Positions 39,055 to 48,658 of a stretch of 64,000 bases of DNA are shown here, one piece after another (the first letter of the stretch is position 1; each line of letters begins with the position of its first letter). The position numbers were made by a program, and so were the translations under genes. This DNA comes from Deltaproteobacteria bacterium (GTDB lineage: Bacteria > Myxococcota_A > Polyangia > Polyangiales > Polyangiaceae). The notes under the pieces are model-generated. The model had not been told where the DNA came from and made no database searches. It saw only the letters and a program-made list of their open reading frames with translations. The stretch covers positions 1 to 64,000 of the forward strand of contig QJWJ01000522.1 in the NCBI GenBank assembly GCA_003235365.1, given 5' to 3'.

Positions 39055-40392
39055 ATGAGAACGCTACTGCTCGTCGATGACCAGGCGGAGGTCCGCATGG
39101 TGTTGAGTCGTTTCCTCAAGCGACACGACTACGTCGTTTTCGAAGCGGCAAACCTGGAGGATGCCAGGCAAATCGTCGACGAGCACTCTCCGGAACTGAT
39201 CCTGGCCGACTTCTATCTGGGCGAAGGAACCGCCCTCGACCTGCTCGACGACCTGCGCGCCAAAGGGACCCCGAGCTCTGTCGTCGTGCTCAGCGGGCAA
39301 GGAAGTATCGACCTCGCCGTGCAAACGATGCAGCACGGGGCGGAACACTTCCTGACCAAGCCCGTCCCATTCGATACGCTCATGGTCGTCGTGGAGCGCG
39401 TGCTCAAGACGCGACAAGATCGGCGCCGTCAACTCGCCGACCGCACCCGATCGAAACGGGCCGAACTCGATCCTTTCGCAGGCACGAGCGCAGCCATCAC
39501 GCGGTTGCGGTCCCTTGCCGAAGCCGTCGCGGATTCCCATGCACCGATCCTGTTGCTCGGCGAGACCGGTACGGGCAAGGGGGTCCTCGCGCGTTGGTTC
39601 CACGACCACGGCCCCCGCTCGCACGAGCCGTTCGTCGACCTGAATTGCGCGGGCCTTTCCAAGGAGCTCGCGGAGTCCGAGTTGTTCGGGCACCAACGTG
39701 GCGCCTTCACCAACGCCACCTCCGACAAGCAAGGAATGGTCGAAGTTGCCCATCGCGGCACGCTGTTTCTGGACGAGATTGGTGATCTGGACGTCAACGT
39801 ACAACCCAAGCTGCTCAAGGTTCTCGAAGAGCGAAGCTTCCGACGTGTGGGCGACGTCAAGAACAAGAGCGTGGACGTTCGCCTGATCTCTGCCACCCAC
39901 CGCGACTTGGCGGAGATGGCGCAAACGGGAGACTTTCGCAACGACCTGCTGTTTCGCATCAACGTAGTAATCCTCGAGTTACCGCCGCTCAGGGAGAGAA
40001 CCGAGGATCTGGAACCGTTGGTCGAGCAACTGTTGCAGCGTCTGAGCGTGAGCACACGCCTGAAGTGTCGAGGCATCTCCAAACGAGGCCTGGAGGCCAT
40101 GAAGAACCACCATTGGCCAGGTAACGTACGTGAGCTCAAGAACGTCTTGGAGCGTGCGCTGTTGTTCTGCGGTGACAACGAACTCAACCCGGCGGAGCAC
40201 ATCGTCTCGAGTTCCAGGAAGAGTAGCCAGCCCCCGGCGCCGACCGTCTCGCTCGAGGAAGTGGAGCGACAGCACATCCAAAACGTCGTCCGCGCACATG
40301 GTGGGCGTGTCGAAGCCGCCGCAGGAGCCCTGGGTCTTCCGCGCAGCTCGCTGTACGCGAAGATGAAGCGGTACGGCATCCAGGCTCAGTAG
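39055..40392 (+). CDS. NtrC-family sigma-54-dependent response regulator
   Basis: REC (LLVDDQAEVRMVL, LADFYLGEG), AAA+ GETGTGKGVLARW, GAFTNA (GAFTGA variant), Fis-type HTH GALGLPRSSLYAKMKRYGI. Confidence 0.95.
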   Translation: MRTLLLVDDQAEVRMVLSRFLKRHDYVVFEAANLEDARQIVDEHSPELILADFYLGEGTALDLLDDLRAKGTPSSVVVLSGQGSIDLAVQTMQHGAEHFLTKPVPFDTLMVVVERVLKTRQDRRRQLADRTRSKRAELDPFAGTSAAITRLRSLAEAVADSHAPILLLGETGTGKGVLARWFHDHGPRSHEPFVDLNCAGLSKELAESELFGHQRGAFTNATSDKQGMVEVAHRGTLFLDEIGDLDVNVQPKLLKVLEERSFRRVGDVKNKSVDVRLISATHRDLAEMAQTGDFRNDLLFRINVVILELPPLRERTEDLEPLVEQLLQRLSVSTRLKCRGISKRGLEAMKNHHWPGNVRELKNVLERALLFCGDNELNPAEHIVSSSRKSSQPPAPTVSLEEVERQHIQNVVRAHGGRVEAAAGALGLPRSSLYAKMKRYGIQAQ

Positions 40393-40459
40393 GCAGGCGA
40401 TCTTGGAGCGTGGGCTCCCGTCAGCGGCGCCCAATGGGCGAGCACCCGTCGCACGACAC

Positions 40460-40481
40460 TGACACTCGGCAACCGGTGTCA
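40460..40481. promoter_or_regulatory. Candidate enhancer (UAS): TGACAC-N10-GTGTCA
   Basis: 6-bp perfect inverted repeat, about 230 bp upstream of the candidate -24/-12 element. Confidence 0.3.
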
Positions 40482-40708
40482 GCGACGTACATCGCAACAG
40501 GTTCACTGCCGTACGCGTACTCGCAGTTCGGGCTGTTCGGAATCAAGGGATGATGCGGACTGGCAGTCTGACTCCTAGACGTTCCGTCTGAGATATGGAC
40601 TGGAGCGTCCAGCGCCCACCGCATCGTGACAGCAGCCTTTTCGCCAAGCCGTTGGAAGACTTGGTGATGCGATTCTGCGACATCGTCGCCATGGACGCCC
40701 TTCGGTGT

Positions 40709-40724
40709 TGGTACCGCATTTGCA
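40709..40724 (+). promoter_or_regulatory. Candidate sigma-54 promoter -24/-12: TGGTACC GCAT TTGCA
   Basis: GG-N10-GC spacing correct, TGG and TTGCA cores intact, immediately upstream of first cheW and downstream of an NtrC-family gene. Confidence 0.45.
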
Positions 40725-40738
40725 GTTGGGTGAGTCAC

Positions 40739-41365
40739 ATGGCTCGGGCAAAGATTCGTAACACCAACGGCCACGCGAATGGCGAGCTGACGCAGCGCCT
40801 CGCACGGCTCGAACAGGAGCTCACGCTCCTCCGCCGGCAAGTCCAGGAGCCGCTGTACGCATCCAGCGAACTGCCCCCTGACGACTTTCAAGCACTACGC
40901 TGCTCACTCGACACGGAATACTTCGGACTGCCGATCAACTGGGTTCGCGAAATCCTGCGCTACGTCGCGCTCACGAAGATGGCCAACGCCCCTGCAGGCG
41001 TGGCCGGTGCCATCAACGTGCGCGGCGAGATCCTGCCGGTGATCGACACCCGGCAGCGCCTCGGCCTACCGAGCATCTCCCCCAATCTGCGCACATCGAT
41101 CATCCTCGTGGCCATCCCCGGCCACGACTTCGGAATGTTGGTCGATGCAGTTCTCGACGTCGTCGACATCCCCCACTCGAGCTTGTCCGCACCAAACTCG
41201 GACCTCACGCAGAGCGTCGCCATCAAGAGCGTTGCGACCCTGGGAAGCCAAGTCGTCCAACTATTCGACATCGCACGCCTGCTGACGAAGCACCAGTGGG
41301 AAGCGATCCCTCAATCCATGCCCAACGGGAAACAAGATGCCCGCAATGCCGCTACGCGTGACTGA
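40739..41365 (+). CDS. CheW-like coupling protein (first of two; WspB position)
   Basis: ALRCSLDTEYFGLPINWVREILRYVALTKMANAPAGVAGAINVRGEILPVIDTRQRLGLP. Confidence 0.92.
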   Translation: MARAKIRNTNGHANGELTQRLARLEQELTLLRRQVQEPLYASSELPPDDFQALRCSLDTEYFGLPINWVREILRYVALTKMANAPAGVAGAINVRGEILPVIDTRQRLGLPSISPNLRTSIILVAIPGHDFGMLVDAVLDVVDIPHSSLSAPNSDLTQSVAIKSVATLGSQVVQLFDIARLLTKHQWEAIPQSMPNGKQDARNAATRD

Positions 41366-42806
41366 ATCTCAACCGCTGGACGCCACCTGGGTCGCGCCGC
41401 TGCTCAGCTGGCTACACGATCGGTTCGGTCACACGGTTCCAGATCGTCGAGCTCGCCACCTGGCAACGGTCATTCCGCAACTCGCCAAGCAGGCGGGCTT
41501 TGGGGCAACGGAACACTACGTCGCGGCAGTCCGGCGGATGAACCTCGACGACCCGGTCATCCAACAGCTGATCGATTCGTTGACGATCAAGGAGACGTAC
41601 TTCTTTCGGGATCGAGCCAGTACACAGTCTCTGCGCGACCTGGTGCTGCCCCTGTTGATCGAGCGCTGCCGCGACAAGCGAGTGTTCAGCGTTTGGAGCG
41701 CGGGGTGTTCGACCGGCGAGGAGCTGTACAGCATCGCAATCCTCCTCGATGAACTGATACCCGACCAAAGCGACTGGACCATCAGCCTGGTCGGAACCGA
41801 CCTGGACGCCGGCGCGGTCGAGCGAGCGAAGCGGGCCATCTACAAGCCTTGGTCGCTCCGCGCCGTCACAGCCGAGGAGCGCGCGGTGTACTTCACGTCG
41901 GAGGGGCCCGATGGTCACTTCCGGCTCCGCAACAGATACAAGCGAAACATCACGTTCCAGGTTCACAACCTCGCGAATGCCCACGAAGCATTGCCAGGGC
42001 CGGCGCGTTTCGATCTCATCTTGTGCAGGAATGTCTTGATCTACTTCAGCCAGGAAAGTCAGCGCATCGTCACGTCGACGTTTGCGCGGGCGCTCTCTGG
42101 CGAGGGTCTGTGGATTGCCGGTGCTTCCGACCCGACCCCGGACCGTTCGTGGAAGACGAGCGTATATCCGGGACTTCTCGCGCATCACCGACTCAACGGG
42201 CCGGCCCTGATGCCGCTTGGTGCTTTTGAAAGCGTCACGCCCAGAGCGCTACCTCATTCGCTCAGGTCAGAGCCTTTCCCTCTCGCCAGCTCCCTGATGC
42301 CGCCCGCGCGCAAGCCCGAGCCCGAGCCCCCTCCCCCATCCTTTGAACGGCTTCCCGACCCCCCACGCAGCTTCCCCTCGTCGTCAGCCGCACGGGCAAC
42401 CGCTGAGGCGGCCGACGTCCATGCCGCGCACGCCGACTTGGAGCTCGTTCAGCGAATGGCCGACGCCGGGGGCCTCGACGCCGCACTGATCGAACTGCTC
42501 ACCCTGATCGACCGCTTCCCGCTCTGGTCCAAGCCGTACCTGCTCGCCGCTCAAGTGACCCAGTCTTTGGGGCGCCACGACGATGCCGTGGCGTACCTCA
42601 AACGCGCACTCTATCTCAGCCCGCAGGACGCCACGGCCCACCTCCGGATCGGGTTGCTCCACGCGCGCCGCGGTCATCGCGAGGCAGCGGTCAAGTCCCT
42701 GCGCAACGCCATGTTGTTTGCACACCTGCACGGAGATCACGCCAGCGATCTGCGAGACGCCGCTAGTCGCCAACTGGTCGCCCTGCTGCAAGAGGAAGCC
42801 CGATGA
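41337..42806 (+). CDS. CheR methyltransferase with C-terminal TPR region (WspC-like)
   Basis: KETYFFRD, VWSAGCSTGEELYSIAILL, FDLILCRNVLIYF; C-terminal TPR ALYLSPQDATAHLRIGLLHARRG. Confidence 0.93.
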   Translation: MPAMPLRVTESQPLDATWVAPLLSWLHDRFGHTVPDRRARHLATVIPQLAKQAGFGATEHYVAAVRRMNLDDPVIQQLIDSLTIKETYFFRDRASTQSLRDLVLPLLIERCRDKRVFSVWSAGCSTGEELYSIAILLDELIPDQSDWTISLVGTDLDAGAVERAKRAIYKPWSLRAVTAEERAVYFTSEGPDGHFRLRNRYKRNITFQVHNLANAHEALPGPARFDLILCRNVLIYFSQESQRIVTSTFARALSGEGLWIAGASDPTPDRSWKTSVYPGLLAHHRLNGPALMPLGAFESVTPRALPHSLRSEPFPLASSLMPPARKPEPEPPPPSFERLPDPPRSFPSSSAARATAEAADVHAAHADLELVQRMADAGGLDAALIELLTLIDRFPLWSKPYLLAAQVTQSLGRHDDAVAYLKRALYLSPQDATAHLRIGLLHARRGHREAAVKSLRNAMLFAHLHGDHASDLRDAASRQLVALLQEEAR

Positions 42807-43399
42807 CCAACGATTTCGACTGGGAAGCGCTCAAGCGCAAGGTGTCGATGACCGTCGAACACACGGTCAGCCCCGCGGAGCTGCAGCGCATCTTCAAACA
42901 ACGCTCCGAACTGCTCGCTCAACGAAAAACTCAAACCACGCACTCGACGACCGTCGGGGAACACCTGATCTTCTCGTTGGGCGAGGTGAAGTTCGCAGTA
43001 CCGCTCGGAGACGTCCGTTCGCTGGTCTCCCCGAAGTGGGTTACCAGAATTCCGGGAGCCCCCGCTTACAAGTCGCGGGTCACCCACATCGGCGGTCGCA
43101 TCGTATCGCTGGTCGACCTGGCCAACCTGCTGGCGCTCGACGATCACAAGACGCACGTTCGAGAGGACCGCTGCCTGTTGCTCGAAAGCGGGGGGACGCG
43201 CCTCGGCCTGCTGCTCGACGAAATCCACGGCATCGAGAAGGTCGACGAATCGACCCTGAGCCCAGCCGGGCAAACCACCCTCAACATCGAGCTAATCAAA
43301 GGGATCACCAAGGATCTGATGTTGGTCCTCGACGGGAAAGCAACCGTCAAAGGTCTACGTGACGGGGACAAATCTCCCAAGTCAAGCTCGCGAGATTAG
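42803..43399 (+). CDS. CheW-like coupling protein (second; WspD position)
   Basis: LIFSLGEVKFAVPLGDVRSLVSPKWVTRIPGAPAYKSRVTHIGGRIVSLVDLANLLAL. Confidence 0.92.
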   Translation: MTNDFDWEALKRKVSMTVEHTVSPAELQRIFKQRSELLAQRKTQTTHSTTVGEHLIFSLGEVKFAVPLGDVRSLVSPKWVTRIPGAPAYKSRVTHIGGRIVSLVDLANLLALDDHKTHVREDRCLLLESGGTRLGLLLDEIHGIEKVDESTLSPAGQTTLNIELIKGITKDLMLVLDGKATVKGLRDGDKSPKSSSRD

Positions 43400-43412
43400 G
43401 AGAACACGAAAC

Positions 43413-45293
43413 ATGAAATGGCCCTTGAAGAAGAAGCTGTACGTCTCGTTCGGCGTACTCATCACCATGATGGCGTTGCTCGGAATCGTCAGCTACTTGC
43501 GACTAGAACAGTCCGCAGCCATGCATCAGCGACAGATCGATCACGAACGAGTAGCACAATACTCGGACAAGATGATGACCACCTTGTTGCAGTCGCGCCG
43601 TCACGAAAAAGACTTCTTCGCGAGACTCGGTGACGAGAAGTATCTGAAGATGCATCACGATCGCGAACTGGAGTTCAAGGACTACGCCGTACAGGCCCGC
43701 AAACTGCTCGACAAGGACGATGCTCAGCTGCTGCGCCAACTCAACGACGCTGAGCTCAAGTACCACGAATACGACGCGGCCTTCGGCAAGGCCGCGGAAC
43801 TCTTCGTCACGCGCGGCACGCACGAGAACGGCCTTCAGAAGCAATTTCGCGATCTCGCACACGAAGCTGAGGCGCTCACCGACAAGCAAGACAACCTCGA
43901 GCTGAAGGTGTACGTGCTGCAGATGCGGCGCGCCGAGAAGGATTTCTTGCTCCGCAATCTGCCCAAGTACCGAGACCTGTTCATGTCCACCGGCGCCGAG
44001 GCAACTCTCCTCGCCCAGCGGTCGGGCGCGCGGGATCTGGCAGCGATCCTGACCGAGTACGTCAAGAAGTTCGACGAAGCCTACGTCGTCAGCCAACAGT
44101 TCGACGAATCCAAGGTGGCGCTTCACCAGGCGACCGAAGCGATCGACAAGGTTCTGACTGCAGTCGAAGAAGAGGCGATTCTAATCAACGATCGTATTGC
44201 CAAAGAGAGCACCGACGCCCAGCGCCAAACCGGGATCACGATGCTCATCGTTTTTGCCTTGGCCATCGTGGTGGGGCTCGGCGTCGCTCGCGTCCTATCG
44301 GGGCAACTCTCTCGGGCCGTCGAGCAGTTGATCACCGGAACTCGCAAGATCGCCGATGGCAATCTGACGGCAAACGTCGAGGTCGTGAGCAACGACGAGC
44401 TGGGCGAGCTGGCCACGACGTTCAACGTCATGACCAAGTCGCTTCGCGACATGGCCATGAACGTCACGGACGCTTCAGAGTCGCTGAGCCAGGTCATTCA
44501 GGAACTGCAAGCGACGGTTTCCGAACAGGGTGCAGCGCTTCAACAGCAAGCATCCAGCGTGAGCGAAACTGTCGCCACAGTCGAGGAGATGTCCCGTTCT
44601 TCGGGTCAGGTTTCCGATACCGCGGGGCAGGTATTGAACGGCGCTACGCGCTCCTTGCAGACGTCAGAAGACGGCAAGAGCTCGATTCAACAAAGCGTCC
44701 AAGGCATGCACGACGTTCGTGAGCAGGTTCAGAACATCGCCAAAACGATCCTCGAACTGAGCGACAAGACACAACAGATCGGCACGATCATCGCCACCGT
44801 AGACGATTTCGCGGAACAGTCCAGTCTGCTCGCGTTGAACGCGAGCATCGAGGCAGCCCGCGCGGGCGAAGATGGCAAAGCCTTTGGCGTCGTCGCTGGC
44901 GAGGTGAAGAATCTCGCCGAACAGTCGCAGCAAGCGACCGAGAAGGTCCGCACCATCCTCAGTGAGATCCAGCGGGCAACTCACACCGCCGTGATGGTGA
45001 CCGAAGAAGGAAGCAAACGCGTCGATCGAGGCGTGGAGCTGGTGAACTCTGCTGGTGAGATCATTCGTGCGCTGGCCACCAGCATCTCCGACTCGGCTGA
45101 TTCCGCCAAGCAGATCGCCTCCGCGGCTCGACAACAATCGAACGGCGTCGAGCAAATCAACGTCGCCATTGCGGGCATCGATCAGTTCTCTCGCCAGAAC
45201 CTCGAAGCCATCAGGCAAACCGAGGCGACCGCCCAGACCCTGGCCAGCGTCTCCCAGCAACTCCGCTCCTCCTCCGAACGGTACGTGTTGTAA
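43413..45293 (+). CDS. Methyl-accepting chemotaxis protein with HBM-like helical sensor
   Basis: Two TMs; repeated RRHEKDFFARLGDEKYLK and RRAEKDFLLRNLPKYRD motifs; HAMP; signalling tip EQSSLLALNASIEAARAGEDGKAFGVVAGEVKNLAEQSQQA. Confidence 0.93.
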   Translation: MKWPLKKKLYVSFGVLITMMALLGIVSYLRLEQSAAMHQRQIDHERVAQYSDKMMTTLLQSRRHEKDFFARLGDEKYLKMHHDRELEFKDYAVQARKLLDKDDAQLLRQLNDAELKYHEYDAAFGKAAELFVTRGTHENGLQKQFRDLAHEAEALTDKQDNLELKVYVLQMRRAEKDFLLRNLPKYRDLFMSTGAEATLLAQRSGARDLAAILTEYVKKFDEAYVVSQQFDESKVALHQATEAIDKVLTAVEEEAILINDRIAKESTDAQRQTGITMLIVFALAIVVGLGVARVLSGQLSRAVEQLITGTRKIADGNLTANVEVVSNDELGELATTFNVMTKSLRDMAMNVTDASESLSQVIQELQATVSEQGAALQQQASSVSETVATVEEMSRSSGQVSDTAGQVLNGATRSLQTSEDGKSSIQQSVQGMHDVREQVQNIAKTILELSDKTQQIGTIIATVDDFAEQSSLLALNASIEAARAGEDGKAFGVVAGEVKNLAEQSQQATEKVRTILSEIQRATHTAVMVTEEGSKRVDRGVELVNSAGEIIRALATSISDSADSAKQIASAARQQSNGVEQINVAIAGIDQFSRQNLEAIRQTEATAQTLASVSQQLRSSSERYVL

Positions 45294-47491
45294 TGGCCTC
45301 TTCGTCGTCACAGAACGAGCGCTTGCTGCGCCTCTTCCTCGAAGAGGCTCAGGAGCACTTGCTGGTGATGAACGGCGCGCTGCTGGAAATCGAAGCACGG
45401 CGCGGTGAGCGCGCCGAACACCTCTCGGCGATATTGCGGGCGGCCCACAGCATCAAGGGCGCGGCGTCCGCCGCTGGTCTGAGCCGTGTCAGCGCAATGC
45501 TGCACAACTGGGAATCGTGTGCGCAAACGCTGAGCTCTCGAGAAGACGTCGACGTCAGCGCCCTCGAGCTGTTGTACCGATCCCTCGATGCGATCGAAGG
45601 TCGGATCCAAGAGGACTGCACCGGCACTCGAGCCAAGCTCAGTGCTCCCGGTCCGAACCTGACGGAGCTGCGAACGGCCTTCGGAGAAGCCGTCGATTTG
45701 TTAGACGTCGAATCCGACGCTGTACCCATCGATCCATCGCTCGCCCCGGAATCGGCGCCACCCTTCGACGACGTCGGATCAATTCGCGTCGCGACCGACA
45801 AGATCCAGCGATTGATGAGTGGCGTCGAGGATCTCGTCGCAATCAAGTCGGGGGGTGATCGGCGTTCGAAAGACGTGCGCGAGTTGGAAACCCGACTCGA
45901 ACGTGCCGTGAAGCTCGCCGGACGCATCCGAACCGAAGTGCGGGACAGCCGCACGGGCGGTACCATCCTGGCGCTCATCGAGGAGCTGCACGGCTTGCTC
46001 GGTTCGACGGAGGACTTCGGCTCCCGCCTTTCGCTCGACGTCCGTCGGCACACCCACGGCCTGGACGCCTTGGCGACGCGACTGCAGGACGACATCCGCT
46101 CGGTGCGCATGATCCCCATCGAACAAGCGTTCGCTGCACTACCGCGTTTGGTTCGCGATGTGTCGCGCAAGCTGGGCAAGTCCGTCGAGTACCAACTCGA
46201 GGGCGGCAACACGGAGATCGACCGCGATCTGGTGGATGTGATGAAGGATCCGGTGATGCACTTGATCCGCAACGCCATCGCCCACGGCATCGAGTCCGAC
46301 GAAATCCGTCGCGCTTCCGACAAACCGGTCCCCGGCGTCGTGCGCGTCGAGGCTGTCAGTCGTGCCGGTGGGTTACAACTGTCGATTCGCGACGATGGTG
46401 CGGGCATCGATCTGGAACGCGTGCGACGGATCGCCGTCGAAAAGGGCCTGTTCGGTCAAAGCGAGGCCGACCTGCTCGATCGACAGCAGCTCACACAGTT
46501 GCTGTTTCGCGCGGGGTTTTCGACGGCGCACAAGCTCGACGAAGTCTCGGGTCGAGGCGTTGGCCTCGACGTGGTGCGCCAGCAGGTAGAGGGTTGCGGC
46601 GGAAGCGTCATACTCGAGACGAGCCCGGGCATCGGCACCGAGTTCGCCGTACGCCTCCCGCTGAACCTGACGTCGATGCGGATGCTTCTGACCCGTGTTG
46701 GATCAGAACAGTTCGCATTGCCGATCAACGCGGTACTACGCGTCATGCGCGTTCACCGACAACACATTCGCCAGGTCGATACCGGCCTGGTGTGTGAGGT
46801 CGAAGGCAAACCGGTGCCGATCGAACGGTTGTCTCGCATGCTCAACGTTCAAGACCAGGTGAGCGCGAGCGACAAGAGCCCGGGCATCGTGATCTCTTCA
46901 GGCGCGTCCCAGGCCATGTTGCTCGTCGACGCCATCGAAGGAGAGCACGAACTGATCGTCAAGAGTCTGGGAGATCACTTGGGACGCGTGCAACACGTCG
47001 CTGGCGCCACGGTGTTGGCCTCGGGTCGAATCGTGCCGCTGCTGAACGTGGGCGACATCGTGCAGCAGCTCGTCGGCGCCCGCCAAGCCAAGGCCCTGTT
47101 CGTCGATGACGACGAAGCTCAACGCAAGCGGCACCGAGTGCTCATCGTGGATGACTCGATCACGACGCGCACCTTGGAAAGCAGCATCCTGGAAGCCGTT
47201 GGCTACGAAGTCGACGTCGCAACGGACGGTGTGGACGCGCTATCCAAGCTTTCCCAGAGTCACTTCGACCTCGTCCTGTCCGACTTCCAGATGCCGCGAA
47301 TGGACGGGTTGGAGCTGGCATCGAGAATCAAGGGGGATCCTGCCCTGCACCAGATCCCGGTGATATTGGTCAGTTCGTTGGCGTCGGAGGACGACCGCGC
47401 CCGCGGCCTGAAAGCGGGCGCCGACGCCTATCTCGGCAAGGGTGAGTTCAGCCAAGAACTCTTACTCAAGACGCTGGAGAGATTTCTATGA
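45293..47491 (+). CDS. CheA histidine kinase with C-terminal receiver (WspE-like)
   Basis: Hpt RAAHSIKGAASAAG; P4 HLIRNAIAHGIE; CheW-like domain; REC VLIVDDSITTRTLESSIL...VLSDFQMPRMDG. Confidence 0.95.
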   Translation: MASSSSQNERLLRLFLEEAQEHLLVMNGALLEIEARRGERAEHLSAILRAAHSIKGAASAAGLSRVSAMLHNWESCAQTLSSREDVDVSALELLYRSLDAIEGRIQEDCTGTRAKLSAPGPNLTELRTAFGEAVDLLDVESDAVPIDPSLAPESAPPFDDVGSIRVATDKIQRLMSGVEDLVAIKSGGDRRSKDVRELETRLERAVKLAGRIRTEVRDSRTGGTILALIEELHGLLGSTEDFGSRLSLDVRRHTHGLDALATRLQDDIRSVRMIPIEQAFAALPRLVRDVSRKLGKSVEYQLEGGNTEIDRDLVDVMKDPVMHLIRNAIAHGIESDEIRRASDKPVPGVVRVEAVSRAGGLQLSIRDDGAGIDLERVRRIAVEKGLFGQSEADLLDRQQLTQLLFRAGFSTAHKLDEVSGRGVGLDVVRQQVEGCGGSVILETSPGIGTEFAVRLPLNLTSMRMLLTRVGSEQFALPINAVLRVMRVHRQHIRQVDTGLVCEVEGKPVPIERLSRMLNVQDQVSASDKSPGIVISSGASQAMLLVDAIEGEHELIVKSLGDHLGRVQHVAGATVLASGRIVPLLNVGDIVQQLVGARQAKALFVDDDEAQRKRHRVLIVDDSITTRTLESSILEAVGYEVDVATDGVDALSKLSQSHFDLVLSDFQMPRMDGLELASRIKGDPALHQIPVILVSSLASEDDRARGLKAGADAYLGKGEFSQELLLKTLERFL

Positions 47492-48615
47492 TCATGAGCG
47501 AAATTTCCGGACGGCTAGTTCGAGTTTTGATAGCCGACGATTCGGCGGTCGTACGCGAGTTTCTGCGGGAGCTCATCGACGCCGTCCCGGACATGTTGGT
47601 AGTCGGCATGGCCGTCAACGGGCAAGAGACGGTTTCGTTGACTCGTTCACTGAAACCCGACTTGATAACCATGGACGTCAACATGCCCCGCCTCGACGGC
47701 GTTGAGGCAGCGCGCCAAATCATGGCCGAGGTCCCAACGCCGATTGCGATCGTGACGGGTGCGCCCGTTGGTCCCGGGGAGGCCACGACCTTCCGAGCGA
47801 TGGAAGCCGGAGCTGTCGAAGTCATTGCCAAGCCGAATCGAGCCGACCTCCTCTCATCTGAAGCCCGCAGAGCTTCTTTCATCCAGCAGTTGCGCAACGT
47901 TGCGCGTGTCGGCGTGGTCGGAATCCGCCGCGGCACGACAACCCGCACCGTCACGAATCTCGGCTCTGGCCCCCCAACCGCACCGTCTTCAATACCCGTT
48001 CCAGCGGGGCCGGGCCTGTTCCCGGATTGCGCGCAACTCATCGCGATCGGAGCGTCGACGGGTGGACCGCCGTGCATTCGGACGATTCTCGACACGCTCG
48101 ATCCGAGCCGATGCCCGCCGGTCATCATCACTCAGCACATGTCCGCGCAGTTTTTGTGTGGGTTCGCGGAGTGGCTCAACAGCAGCTGTTCACTCAACGT
48201 TCACATGGGCCAATCGGGACAGCGGCTGCTACCGGGCTCTGTTTACATTGCCCCGGGAGACAGGCACCTGGTGGTGACCGATAGGGGACGCATCGCTGTT
48301 CTCGACGGGCCACCAGTGCAGTATCAAAAGCCGTCCGTCGACGTGTTGTTCCAATCCGTCGCAGACCGCTATGGCGACGGGGCCATTGGTGTGCTGCTCA
48401 CCGGAATGGGACAAGACGGAGCACTCGGCCTGAGGAAGATGTTCGACCGAGGTGCGTGGACCATCACGCAGAGTAAAGATAGTAGTCTCGTCTACGGAAT
48501 GCCCGGTGTAGCTGTGCAGCTCGGAGCATCCCGTGTTTCAGCCAATCCGCTCCACATCGGTCGACTTCTACGAAGAGTCGAGTGGACGAACGGACGGGTG
48601 GGCGTCTCAGCATGA
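47488..48615 (+). CDS. cheB: Chemotaxis protein-glutamate methylesterase CheB (WspF-like)
   Basis: REC RVLIADDSAVVREFLREL...TMDVNMPRLDGVEA; catalytic domain AIGASTGGPP, ITQHM, LLTGMGQDGALGL. Confidence 0.95.
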   Translation: MIMSEISGRLVRVLIADDSAVVREFLRELIDAVPDMLVVGMAVNGQETVSLTRSLKPDLITMDVNMPRLDGVEAARQIMAEVPTPIAIVTGAPVGPGEATTFRAMEAGAVEVIAKPNRADLLSSEARRASFIQQLRNVARVGVVGIRRGTTTRTVTNLGSGPPTAPSSIPVPAGPGLFPDCAQLIAIGASTGGPPCIRTILDTLDPSRCPPVIITQHMSAQFLCGFAEWLNSSCSLNVHMGQSGQRLLPGSVYIAPGDRHLVVTDRGRIAVLDGPPVQYQKPSVDVLFQSVADRYGDGAIGVLLTGMGQDGALGLRKMFDRGAWTITQSKDSSLVYGMPGVAVQLGASRVSANPLHIGRLLRRVEWTNGRVGVSA

Positions 48616-48658
48616 AGGGGGCAACGTGCAAGATCGATCAGGTTCCAGGTTGATACCA

